Shown in pieces: positions 25,201 to 32,755 of a stretch of DNA of 64,000 bases. The translations under genes were made by a program, and so were the position numbers. The notes beneath the pieces are model-generated. The model had not been told where the DNA came from. It searched no databases and saw only the letters and a program-made list of their open reading frames with translations. How positions within the stretch are numbered: the first letter of the stretch is position 1; the number at the start of each line of letters is the position of its first letter. Location: positions 1,798,001-1,862,000 of the forward strand of contig NZ_CP016312.1 of the NCBI RefSeq assembly GCF_001880325.1. Direction: 5' to 3'. The DNA is from Thermus brockianus. Lineage in GTDB: Bacteria > Deinococcota > Deinococci > Deinococcales > Thermaceae.

Positions 25201-25717
25201 CCCAGGGCTCCACCACGATCCGCCCCTCCACCACCCGGGCGAGCTCGGGCCCCTCCGCCGCTTCCCCCTCGGGGGCCTGGGCCAGGTGGGGTCCGATGCG
25301 GAGTTGCTTGGCGCCGAGGCTTAGGGCGAAGATGAAGCGCTCCTCATCCCCCCCTGCCCCGGCGTGGGCGAGGCCCCGGAGTTTCCCCACCACGATCACG
25401 TCCCCTCCCGCCACCACCTCGGCCCCTGGGTTGACGTCCCCCAGGACCACGACGGTGCCGGGGTGCTCCACCCGCTCCCCGGCCCTTAGGGTTTTGCTCA
25501 CCACCAGGGTGCTTAGGCCCTTGTGGCTTCGGGCGGGTACGAGGGTGAGGGGGCGGCCTAAGGCCAGGAGGGCCTCTACGACCTCTTGGGGCACGGGCCC
25601 CGCCACCTCCACCTCCAGGGGAAGCCCCTCGGGGAGGGTGAGCCGGGCTATGTCCTCGGCGCTCTCCCCCCCGTCCAGGCGGAGGGCGAGGGCCTTGGGC
25701 GTGGCGCGGAGGCGCAT
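25160..25717 (-). CDS. minC: septum site-determining protein MinC
   Basis: The 185-aa protein ends in the MinC beta-helix domain: RAGERVEHPGTVVVLGDVNP, GAEVVAGGDVIVVGKLRGLA and HAGAGGDEERFIFAL. The N-terminal ~90 aa form the short FtsZ-inhibiting part. MinC blocks Z-ring assembly away from mid-cell with MinD. It follows mrdA on the same strand after 9 bp and is last in the shape/division cluster. Confidence 0.9.
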   Translation of the reverse strand: MRLRATPKALALRLDGGESAEDIARLTLPEGLPLEVEVAGPVPQEVVEALLALGRPLTLVPARSHKGLSTLVVSKTLRAGERVEHPGTVVVLGDVNPGAEVVAGGDVIVVGKLRGLAHAGAGGDEERFIFALSLGAKQLRIGPHLAQAPEGEAAEGPELARVVEGRIVVEPWARRRSPPTPPRSA

Positions 25718-25726
25718 GGGGCTATT

Positions 25727-27469
25727 TTACGGGGCCTTGGCCTCCTCGGGCACCTTCCAGTAGGCCTCCATCACCTTGCGCACCGCTGGGAGGGCCACCC
25801 GGCTCCCTTCCCCCCCGTTTTCAAAGAAGGCCACTACCACCAAGGGAGGGTAGGGGCTTTGGGGGTCCGTGGGCCCATACCCCATGTACCAGGCGTGCTC
25901 CAGCCCCCGGCGCTTGCCGGGGGTTTCCGCTGTCCCCGTTTTGCCCCCTGTGGGGACGGGGAAGCTTCCCAGCACGTGGCGCGCCGTCCCCTCGGTCACG
26001 GTCTTCCGCAAACCCTCTTGGAGCACGCCGAAGAAGCGCCCCGGTACCGGCGCCAAGGAGGGCCTTACCTCCTCCTTGCCCAAGCGCTTCACCAGGTGCA
26101 GTCGGGGTTTCTTGCCCCCGTTGGCCAGGGTGGCCAGCATGCGGGCGATCTGGGCCGGGGTGGCGAGGACCGGACCCTGGCCGATGGCCACGGAAAGGGT
26201 TTCCCCGGGGTACCAAGCCTCCCCCAAGGCCTCCCGCTTCCAGGCCCGGGTTGGGAGGAGGCCCGTCTTCTCCGCCACCTCCACCCCCGTGGGCTCCCCA
26301 AGGCCGAGAAGCTGCGCCCGGGCCGCCAGGCGGTCCACAAAGCCCAAGGGGTCCTGGGCCACCGCCTGGTAGTACCAGGTGTTGCAGCTCCAGGCGATGG
26401 CCTCCCGTACCGTCATGGGCCCCATGTCCCGGCTGGCCCAGTTGCGGCGCACCTGCCCCCCGTAGACGATGTAGGGGCTACAGCGGTAGGGGGTGTTTGG
26501 GCTCACGTAGCCCTCCTCCAGGAGGGCGTAGCTCGTGGCGAGCTTGAAGGTGGAGCCCGGGGTGTAGGGCTGGAGGGCGCGGTTGAGGAGGGGCAGGTCC
26601 GGGTCCCGTAGGAGGTCCTGGACCTCCTTGGGCACGGGGCGCTTGGCGAAGAGGTTGGGGTCAAAGGAGGGGGCGCTGGCCATGGCCAGGATCTCCCCGC
26701 TTCTCGGGTCCAGGGCCACGATGGCCCCCTTGACCCGGGTGGCGGGGGGGAGGCCGTTAAGCCTGCGGCCCGCATTGATGTCCGCGAGGGCTTCCTCTAG
26801 CGCCCTTTCCGCCGCCCGTTGCAGGTCTAGGTCCAGGGTGAGGACCACGTCCTTTCCGGGGGTGGGCTCTTCCAGGATGGTTTCCCGCAGACGTTCCCCC
26901 CGGACGTTCACCTCCACCGCCTTCACGCCCCGTTTGCCCCGCAGGTAGGGCTCGAGGGCAGCCTCGAGGCCCGCCTGGCCCACCTGCTCGTCGGGGCTAT
27001 AGCCCCGCTTCACCTGTTCGGCGTTGGCCTGGAGGACGTAGCCCAAAACGGGTCCCGAGATGGGGTTTGGGTAGTGGCGTTCAATGCGTTCTACAAGCTT
27101 CAGGTTCCTCTGCCCGGCGGTGAGCTCCGCCAGGGTGGGGAGGAGGTGCTCGGGCACCCCCGCCTTGAGCACCCCGGGTTCCTTGGGGAGTTCCTTCAGG
27201 CCCAAAAGCGGGAGGAGCCGCTCCTTAAAGGCCACCTCTCCCCCCTCGTAGACCAGGTCCACCACCAGCCGGTCCTGGGCGATGACCCGCCCTTTCCGGT
27301 CCAGGATCCGCCCTCGGGGGGCGGGGATACCCTCGGTCTTCAGGTAGTTCCCCTGGCTTTTCAGGGCGTACTTCTCGTGCTCCAGCACCTGGAGTTGCCA
27401 AGCCCGAAGGCCCAAAAGGCCCAGGGCCACCAGGAAGGAGAGCATGAGGGCGTAAAGCCTCGAGGTCAT
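25727..27469 (-). CDS. mrdA: penicillin-binding protein 2 (elongation transpeptidase)
   Basis: The 580-aa class B PBP has an N-terminal membrane anchor (LYALMLSFLVALGLLGLRAW), a pedestal domain starting GIPAPRGRILDRKGRVIAQD, and the transpeptidase motifs S306-T-F-K (TPGSTFKLATSY), SCN (AWSCNTWYYQ) and KTG (TGGKTGTAETPG). It crosslinks peptidoglycan during side-wall growth with the Mre proteins. ATG at 27469 is chosen; the open frame further upstream has no PBP features. It overlaps mreD as ATGA. Confidence 0.93.
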   Translation of the reverse strand: MTSRLYALMLSFLVALGLLGLRAWQLQVLEHEKYALKSQGNYLKTEGIPAPRGRILDRKGRVIAQDRLVVDLVYEGGEVAFKERLLPLLGLKELPKEPGVLKAGVPEHLLPTLAELTAGQRNLKLVERIERHYPNPISGPVLGYVLQANAEQVKRGYSPDEQVGQAGLEAALEPYLRGKRGVKAVEVNVRGERLRETILEEPTPGKDVVLTLDLDLQRAAERALEEALADINAGRRLNGLPPATRVKGAIVALDPRSGEILAMASAPSFDPNLFAKRPVPKEVQDLLRDPDLPLLNRALQPYTPGSTFKLATSYALLEEGYVSPNTPYRCSPYIVYGGQVRRNWASRDMGPMTVREAIAWSCNTWYYQAVAQDPLGFVDRLAARAQLLGLGEPTGVEVAEKTGLLPTRAWKREALGEAWYPGETLSVAIGQGPVLATPAQIARMLATLANGGKKPRLHLVKRLGKEEVRPSLAPVPGRFFGVLQEGLRKTVTEGTARHVLGSFPVPTGGKTGTAETPGKRRGLEHAWYMGYGPTDPQSPYPPLVVVAFFENGGEGSRVALPAVRKVMEAYWKVPEEAKAP

Positions 27470-27924
27470 GGCGCACGCGCACCCTTTAGCCGAAGGGCCA
27501 GGAGGGCCAGGGGGAGGGTGAAGAGGCCTTCCAGAAGAAGGTCCAGGGGGAGGAGGGGGGGGAGGTCCAGGCGAAGCCAGTAGGCCACCAGGAAGTAGCC
27601 GAACCACTTGGCCAGAAAGGCCCAAAGGAAGGCGAAGGAGGCGCCCAGCCCTTCCCCCGCCACCAGGCGCCGGCTTGCGGCGTAGAAGGCGTAAGCGGCG
27701 AGGAGGAGGCCCGTGGCGTGGAGGCCCAGGAGGCCATACCCCAAGAGGTCTTGGAGAAGCCCAAGGAGAAAGGCCACGGGAAGCCCTAGGTAGTAGGGCC
27801 TGCCCCAGGCGTACCAAAGGGCAAGGACCAGGAAGAGGTCGGGGGCCATGAGCCCCTGGGGCCAGAGGGCGGAAAGGAGCCCGGCCAGAAAAAGGGTGAG
27901 GAGAAGGGCTAAAAGCGCCGTCAT
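27466..27924 (-). CDS. mreD: rod shape-determining protein MreD
   Basis: The 152-aa hydrophobic protein has five or so helices and MreD-type sequence (LMAPDLFLVLALWYAWGRPY, VAFLLGLLQDLLGYGLLGLH). It is a membrane component of the elongasome. Position between mreC and mrdA, with 4-bp overlaps on both sides, confirms the call. Sequence conservation in the family is low, so context carries weight. Confidence 0.88.
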   Translation of the reverse strand: MTALLALLLTLFLAGLLSALWPQGLMAPDLFLVLALWYAWGRPYYLGLPVAFLLGLLQDLLGYGLLGLHATGLLLAAYAFYAASRRLVAGEGLGASFAFLWAFLAKWFGYFLVAYWLRLDLPPLLPLDLLLEGLFTLPLALLALRLKGARAP

Positions 27925-28709
27925 AAGGGCCTCAGGACGATCACCTCTTCCAGGAGGGAAAGCTCCACCAAGGGCCTGGCCCAGGCCCTTAGCTTAAGCC
28001 CCCCCTGAACCCTTTCCACCCGTTCCACCCGGCCCACGGGGATGCCCGCGGGGAAAAGGCCCAAGGGCGCCCCGGTGAGGAGGAGGTTCCCCGGGGCCAC
28101 CTGGACCGTGGGGGGAAACTCGGCCAGGAGCCGGTCCGGGGGGGCACCGCGGGCCACACCCCGCCCGGGGGCCCCTTCGGGGCGCACCCCCACCTGGCTT
28201 TCCGGGTCCAAAAGGGTGCGCACCAGGGCCCGGTGGGCCTCCACCTCCACCACCAGGCCCACCAGCCCCTCGGGGGCGGTGACGGGCATGCCCACCCGGA
28301 TCCCGTCCCGTTCCCCAAGGCCGATCACCAGGCGGCGGTAGAGCCCCGAGAGGTCTTCCCCCACCACGGGGGCCACGGCCACCACCCCCGGGGCCTGCTC
28401 CGCTTGCACCCTAAGGGCCCGGGAGAGGCGCTCCACCTCCAGGCGAAGCCTGCGGTTTTCCGCTTCCAAGGCCGCCACCCGGTCCTTGAGGAGGCGGTTT
28501 TCCCGGTAGAGGTCTTCCCGGTTTAGGAGGGCGGAAACCCCCGCCCGGAGGTTCTCCCCAAACCGGTGCCCTAGGGCGGGCAGGGGGGCGGTGAGGGGGG
28601 AAAGCCGGAGGGAAACCTTGGGGGCGAGGGGCCGGGTGAGGGCGGCCAGGGCGAGTCCCAAGGCGAGGAGGCCGAGGAGGAGAAGGCGGCGCAGGGCGGT
28701 TTCGCTCAC
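27921..28709 (-). CDS. mreC: rod shape-determining protein MreC
   Basis: The 262-aa protein has one N-terminal helix ([16 protein letters not shown]), a coiled coil at about residues 60-100 ([20 protein letters not shown]) and a beta-rich periplasmic domain ([39 protein letters not shown]). It links MreB, MreD and PBP2. mreB is not in the window. Start and stop overlap maf and mreD by 4 bp. Confidence 0.92.
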   Translation of the reverse strand: MSETALRRLLLLGLLALGLALAALTRPLAPKVSLRLSPLTAPLPALGHRFGENLRAGVSALLNREDLYRENRLLKDRVAALEAENRRLRLEVERLSRALRVQAEQAPGVVAVAPVVGEDLSGLYRRLVIGLGERDGIRVGMPVTAPEGLVGLVVEVEAHRALVRTLLDPESQVGVRPEGAPGRGVARGAPPDRLLAEFPPTVQVAPGNLLLTGAPLGLFPAGIPVGRVERVERVQGGLKLRAWARPLVELSLLEEVIVLRPL

Positions 28710-29269
28710 GGCCTAAACCCCCTTTCCCAAAGGAGGGCGAAGAGCCGGGACACGGGGAGGCCCACCACGGTGTAGAAGTCCCCCTCCACCCCCGAAAGAA
28801 GGGCCATGCCGAGCCCCTGGGCCCCGTAGCCCCCCGCCTTGTCCAGGCCCTCGCCGCTTTCCACGTACCAGGCGATCTCCTCCTCCGAAAGGGGACGGAA
28901 GCGCACCCTGGCCGTGTGCACCTCCAGGACCAGGTCCATCGGGGTGCGGAGGTAGATGGCGGTGTGCACCCGGTGGCTCCTCCCGGAAAGGAGCCTGAGG
29001 AAAAGGCGGTTTTCCTCCGGGTCCTTGGGCTTGCCCAAGACCTTCCCCCCAAGGTCCACCACGGTGTCCGCCGCCAGGACCCATTCCCCCGCCACGCTTT
29101 CCCCCTTGCGCCGGGCAAGGGCCAGGGCGAGCTCGGGTGGGGGGAGCGCGAGGTCCGCTTCCTCTACCCCGGGGACCACCACCCGAAGGGGGTAGCCCAG
29201 GGCCTCGAGGAGGGCCCTGCGCCTGGGGCTACCCGAGGCCAGGATTAAAGGGGGTCGCCCGCTTCCCAA
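28706..29269 (-). CDS. maf: Maf family nucleoside triphosphate pyrophosphatase
   Basis: The 187-aa enzyme begins with the Maf signature [20 protein letters not shown] and has [17 protein letters not shown] with the catalytic Asp. Family members hydrolyse dTTP/UTP or modified nucleotides and can affect septation. Its start overlaps the end of the PLD gene by 25 bp and its stop overlaps mreC by 4 bp. Confidence 0.93.
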   Translation of the reverse strand: MGSGRPPLILASGSPRRRALLEALGYPLRVVVPGVEEADLALPPPELALALARRKGESVAGEWVLAADTVVDLGGKVLGKPKDPEENRLFLRLLSGRSHRVHTAIYLRTPMDLVLEVHTARVRFRPLSEEEIAWYVESGEGLDKAGGYGAQGLGMALLSGVEGDFYTVVGLPVSRLFALLWERGFRP

Positions 29270-30372
29270 AGCCTTTCCACCTCCTTTCGGTAGGCCTCCG
29301 CCAGGGTGGGGCTCCTTAGGACCAGGAGGTTTTCGTTGTTCACCTCCCGGGCGCGGAAGGAGAAGTTGTAGCTTCCCGTAATCACGTGGATCCCGTCCAG
29401 GACCATGACCTTGTGGTGCAGGGTGTAGGGGTTAGGGTCCTTCCGCACGGGGATACCCCCCTCAAGGAGCCTTTCGTCCCGGCTATCCCCCAGGTTGCGG
29501 GCTTCCAGGACCACCCGCACCGCAAGGCCCCGTTCCTTTGCCCCTAGAAGGGCTTCCACAATTTCGCGGTCCGTGAGGACGAAGGCGGCCACCAGGATCT
29601 CCCTTTGGGCCTCGCCAATGGCCCTTAGGATGGCTTCCTGGGCAAGCCTTCCCCCTTTAGGGCTAAAGTAGGCGGTTCCCTCCACCCCCTCCAGGGCGAA
29701 GGCCACGGGGCGGCCCAGGCCTTCCTTGGCGCCGCCATAAAGGGCCTGGAACTCCTGGGCGTAGCCTTCCGCCAGGGTGGGGGAGGGGAGGAGGAGGGCG
29801 TTTTCGTTGTTGCGGGCGAAGGCGTTCCAGGTCATGTTCACGCTTCCCGTCCACACCGCCTTGCGGTCCACCACCAGGAACTTGTGGTGCATGAAGCCTT
29901 CCCGCTCGTCGTAGCAGACGGGGATGCCGGCGATTTCCTCGCAGTCTAGGGAAAGGGGCTTGACCCTTTCCCGCAGGAGGGCGCGGGGCACCTTAGGGGG
30001 CTCTTCCCCTTGCCCCAAGGAGGCCGCCACCAGGTAGCGGCGGAAGTCCTCCCGGTAGTCGCTTTCCCCGTAAAGCCGAACCCTCACCCCCCGCTTTCCG
30101 GCCGCGAGGAGGCCTTTTGCGATCTCTAGGTCGCGAAATTCGTAGAAGGCCCCCTCCAGGGTTTCCTGGGCCGAGGCCATGAGGGCAAGGAGATGGGCCT
30201 TGGCCCTTTCCCCATCCTGGGGCATGAAGTAGACCTCGGCCTTTCCCGCCTCCACTGGGGGCGGGGCGGGCTTGCGGAGCTCTTGGTAGGCCCAAAGGAG
30301 GAAAAGGACGAGGAGGACCAGGTAGCCGGGAAGCCCCGCCAAAGCCTTTTGCCTGCGCCGCCTAGTACCCAC
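29245..30372 (-). CDS. phospholipase D-like protein, membrane-anchored
   Basis: The 375-aa protein has one N-terminal helix ([20 protein letters not shown]) and two HKD motifs, [19 protein letters not shown] and [20 protein letters not shown], the paired catalytic sites of PLD-superfamily phosphodiesterases. Because of the anchor, the catalytic part is expected outside the cytoplasmic membrane. Substrate may be phospholipid or nucleic acid. GTG at 30372 places the helix near the N-terminus; GTG at 30402 is possible. It overlaps deoC by 11 bp and maf by 25 bp. Confidence 0.82.
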   Translation of the reverse strand: MGTRRRRQKALAGLPGYLVLLVLFLLWAYQELRKPAPPPVEAGKAEVYFMPQDGERAKAHLLALMASAQETLEGAFYEFRDLEIAKGLLAAGKRGVRVRLYGESDYREDFRRYLVAASLGQGEEPPKVPRALLRERVKPLSLDCEEIAGIPVCYDEREGFMHHKFLVVDRKAVWTGSVNMTWNAFARNNENALLLPSPTLAEGYAQEFQALYGGAKEGLGRPVAFALEGVEGTAYFSPKGGRLAQEAILRAIGEAQREILVAAFVLTDREIVEALLGAKERGLAVRVVLEARNLGDSRDERLLEGGIPVRKDPNPYTLHHKVMVLDGIHVITGSYNFSFRAREVNNENLLVLRSPTLAEAYRKEVERLWEAGDPL

Positions 30373-31021
30373 TGCCCGCTTCCCCCCGTACCAGGGCCAC
30401 ACCGCTGGAGGTGCCGAGGCGGCTTGCCCCCGCTTCCAAGAGTTGCAGGGCGGTTTCCCGGTCCCGGATGCCCCCCGCCGCCTTCACCCGGGCCCGGCCC
30501 CTGGCGACCCGCACCAAAAGCTCCACGTCCGCAAGGCTTGCCCCCCGGGGGCCAAAGCCCGTGGAGGTTTTGAGGAAGTCCGCCCCACCCCGGATGGCGG
30601 CCTCGGCCAGGGCCTCCAGGGCCTCGGGGGTGAAGTGGCCCGTTTCCAGGATCACCTTGAGCACCGCCCGGGGTACCGCCCGGCGCACGGCGCGCACCTC
30701 CTCTTCCACGTAGGCCAGGTCGCCGGCGAGGGCCCTTCCCAAGTGCAGGACCATGTCAATCTCATCCGCCCCCCGGGCGTAGGCGAGGCTGGCCTCGAGG
30801 GCCTTCACCTCCTTTTCCTGGTACCCCAAAGGGAACCCCACCACGGTCACCAGGCGGAAGGGCGCATGGGGGTAGCGCTCCCGCACGAGGCCCACGTAGG
30901 AGGGGGGGATGCAGAGGCCATAGAAACCGTACTCCAGGGCTTCTTCCGCCACCTTTTGGATTTCTTCCGGGGTAGCCGTGGGTTTTAGGAGGGTGTGGTC
31001 AATGTAGGCGGCCAGGTCCAT
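30362..31021 (-). CDS. deoC: deoxyribose-phosphate aldolase
   Basis: The 219-aa class I aldolase cleaves 2-deoxyribose 5-phosphate to glyceraldehyde 3-phosphate and acetaldehyde. It has IDHTLLKPTATPEEIQKVAE at the N-terminus, the Schiff-base region AVLKVILETGHFTPE, FLKTSTGFGPRGASLADVEL and VKAAGGIRDRETAL. It heads the minus-strand cluster that continues through PLD, maf, mreCD, mrdA and minC. TATGAT (31035-31030) is 8 nt before ATG 31021, so the whole cluster may start with a leaderless mRNA. Confidence 0.95.
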   Translation of the reverse strand: MDLAAYIDHTLLKPTATPEEIQKVAEEALEYGFYGLCIPPSYVGLVRERYPHAPFRLVTVVGFPLGYQEKEVKALEASLAYARGADEIDMVLHLGRALAGDLAYVEEEVRAVRRAVPRAVLKVILETGHFTPEALEALAEAAIRGGADFLKTSTGFGPRGASLADVELLVRVARGRARVKAAGGIRDRETALQLLEAGASRLGTSSGVALVRGEAGSGY

Positions 31022-31062
31022 ACCCTGCCATCATACGCAAGGGGCGTGATAGGATGAAAAGA

Positions 31063-31086
31063 GGCCCCCAAGTGGGGCTTTTTTTG
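31063..31086 (+). terminator. terminator-like hairpin in the ychF leader (possible attenuator)
   Basis: GCCCC (31064-31068) and GGGGC (31074-31078), loop CAAGT, are followed by TTTTTTT, the longest T-run of any hairpin here. It lies 9-31 nt before ychF, between divergent genes, so it serves no upstream plus-strand gene. TAGGAT at 31050-31055 could be the -10 of the ychF promoter. Confidence 0.55.
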
Positions 31087-31094
31087 AGGTAAGC

Positions 31095-32200
31095 ATGCTT
31101 GGAGTCGGCATCGTCGGTCTACCCAACGTGGGCAAGTCCACCCTCTTCAACGCCCTGACCCGAGCCGGGGCGCTCGCCGCCAACTACCCCTTCGCCACCA
31201 TTGACAAGAACGTGGGGGTGGTGCCCCTAGAGGACCCAAGGCTTTACGCCCTGCAGAAGGTCTTCGCCAAGGGGGAGAGGGTGCCCCCCATCGTGCCCAC
31301 CCACGTGGAGTTCGTGGACATCGCCGGGCTCGTGAAGGGGGCCCACAAGGGGGAGGGGCTTGGCAACCAGTTCCTGGCCCACATCCGCGAGGTGGCGGCC
31401 ATCGCCCACGTCCTCCGTTGCTTCCCCGACCCCGAGGTGGTGCACGTCATGGGCCGGGTGGACCCCTTGGAGGACGCCGAGGTGGTGGAAACCGAGCTTC
31501 TCCTCGCCGACCTCGCCACCTTGGAGAGGCGGCTTGAGCGCCTGCGCAAGGAGGCCCGCGCCGACCGGGAGAAGCTTCCCCTCTTGGAGGCGGCTGAGAG
31601 CCTCTACGCCCACCTGCAAGAGGGGAAGCCTGCCCGCACCTTCCCCCCTTCCGAGGAGGTGGGCCGCTTCCTCAGGGAAACCCCCCTCCTCACCGCCAAG
31701 CCGGTGATCTACGTGGCCAACGTGGCGGAGGAGGACCTCCCCCATGGGGAGGGGAACCCGTACGTCCAGGCGGTGCGGGAGAAGGCTGCGGCGGAAAGGG
31801 CGGAGGTGGTGGTGGTCTCCGCCAAGCTGGAGGCCGAGCTCTCCGAGCTTTCGGAAGAGGAGGCCAAGGAGCTCCTCGCCGCCTATGGCCTTGGGGAAAG
31901 CGGCCTGCAACGCTTGGCCAAGGCGGGGTACCGGGCCTTGGGCCTCCTTAGCTTCTTCACCGCCGGGGAGAAGGAGGTGCGGGCCTGGACGGTGCGCCGG
32001 GGGACCAAGGCCCCCCAGGCGGCGGGGGAGATCCACTCGGACATGGAAAGGGGTTTCATCCGGGCCGAGGTCATTCCCTGGGACCGGCTGGTGGAAGCCG
32101 GGGGTGGGCGAAGGCCAAGGAGCGGGGCTGGGTGCGCCTCGAGGGCAAAGACTACGAGGTGCAAGACGGGGACGTCATTTACGTCCTCTTCAGCGTCTAA
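31095..32200 (+). pseudogene. ychF: YchF/Obg-family ATPase, frameshifted near the 3' end
   Basis: YchF (OLA1) binds ribosomes and prefers ATP. Visible are the P-loop GIVGLPNVGKSTLFNALTRA (residues 5-24), [20 protein letters not shown] and the C-terminal TGS domain (KEVRAWTVRRGTKAPQAAG, MERGFIRAEVIPWDRL). After VEAG the frame breaks at the G5 run 32100-32104: adding one G restores WARAKERGWV-type sequence with EGKDYEVQDGDVIYVLFSV and TAA at 32200, giving 368 aa, the expected length. Without that base the frame runs on to 32261 through the tRNA gene. Because ychF is widely conserved, a base-calling error is likelier than true loss. Confidence 0.85.
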
Positions 32201-32204
32201 GGAT

Positions 32205-32233
32205 TTGACGCCGGCGCCCTTTTGCCCTACAAT
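32205..32233 (+). promoter_or_regulatory. tRNA-Gln promoter
   Basis: TTGACG (32205-32210) and TACAAT (32228-32233) with 17-nt spacing, 13 nt before the tRNA: an almost consensus sigma-A promoter. Confidence 0.8.
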
Positions 32234-32246
32234 CCCCCTTGGACGC

Positions 32247-32320
32247 TGGGGCGTCGTCTAATGGCAGGACAGCGGACTTTGGATCCGCCGGTCGTGGTTC
32301 GAGTCCACGCGCCCCAGCCA
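32247..32320 (+). tRNA. tRNA-Gln (anticodon TTG)
   Basis: A 74-nt cloverleaf can be drawn: acceptor TGGGGCG/CGCCCCA, anticodon stem GCGGA/TCCGC with loop CTTTGGA (anticodon TTG, reads CAA and wobble CAG), T-arm around GGTTCGAGTCC, discriminator G and encoded CCA (32318-32320). A T7 run at 32322-32328 is the terminator. Confidence 0.95.
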
Positions 32321-32364
32321 GTTTTTTTCATAGGTTTTTCGCAACTCCTGAGTAAACTGGCCCC

Positions 32365-32745
32365 GTGGCGGCGGACTATCCGGGTGTGCTCCTACTAAGC
32401 CGCAACGAGGCCCTGCGGGCTTACGTGGAGATGGCCCTTTTGGGAACGGATATCCCGCTGCGCTACTTTGACTTGGCCCGGGAAGGCCTCTTTTGGCTTC
32501 TGGACCACACCCCGAGGGCTATCCTCCTGGACGAGGACCTGGACCTGGACGCCTTTGCCGTGGCCGCCCGCATCCGCCACGTCAAACGCCTCAAGGAGGT
32601 GCCCGTGGCCGTTCTCATCTCCCCCTCGGAGAAACAGAGGACCACGGCCGAGGTGGTTCGGGTGGTGCCCCTGGAAAAGCCCCTTAGCCGGGAGAAGCTC
32701 CTCCGCTTCCTCCGGCTTTCCCCTGAGCAGGGGGAGGTTGGGTAA
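32365..32745 (+). CDS. degenerate receiver-like single-domain protein
   Basis: The 126-aa protein looks like a CheY fold: VLLLSRNEALRAYVEMAL, RAILLDEDLDLDAFAVAARI (with a candidate phospho-acceptor Asp), VPVAVLISPSEKQ and the Lys of PLEKPLSREKLLRFL. The acidic pair after strand 1 is replaced by SRNE, so Mg binding and phosphorylation may be lost. GTG at 32365 has TAAACT exactly 6 nt upstream (leaderless). It is followed 10 bp later by the PBP1A gene. Partner kinase unknown; a histidine kinase lies 3 kb downstream. Confidence 0.6.
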   Translation: MAADYPGVLLLSRNEALRAYVEMALLGTDIPLRYFDLAREGLFWLLDHTPRAILLDEDLDLDAFAVAARIRHVKRLKEVPVAVLISPSEKQRTTAEVVRVVPLEKPLSREKLLRFLRLSPEQGEVG

Positions 32746-32755
32746 ACTGGTGGGC

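Noticed and set aside
25727-27817. Longer start for mrdA inside mreD
   Set aside because: The extra residues are low-complexity Pro/Arg-rich sequence from mreD; ATG 27469 gives the usual short cytoplasmic tail before the anchor helix.
32090-32261. Programmed frameshifting to explain the ychF break
   Set aside because: Thermus dnaX shows that slippage occurs, but here there is no A-run or stimulating structure evident, the same one-base loss occurs in three unrelated genes, and the unshifted tail runs into a tRNA.
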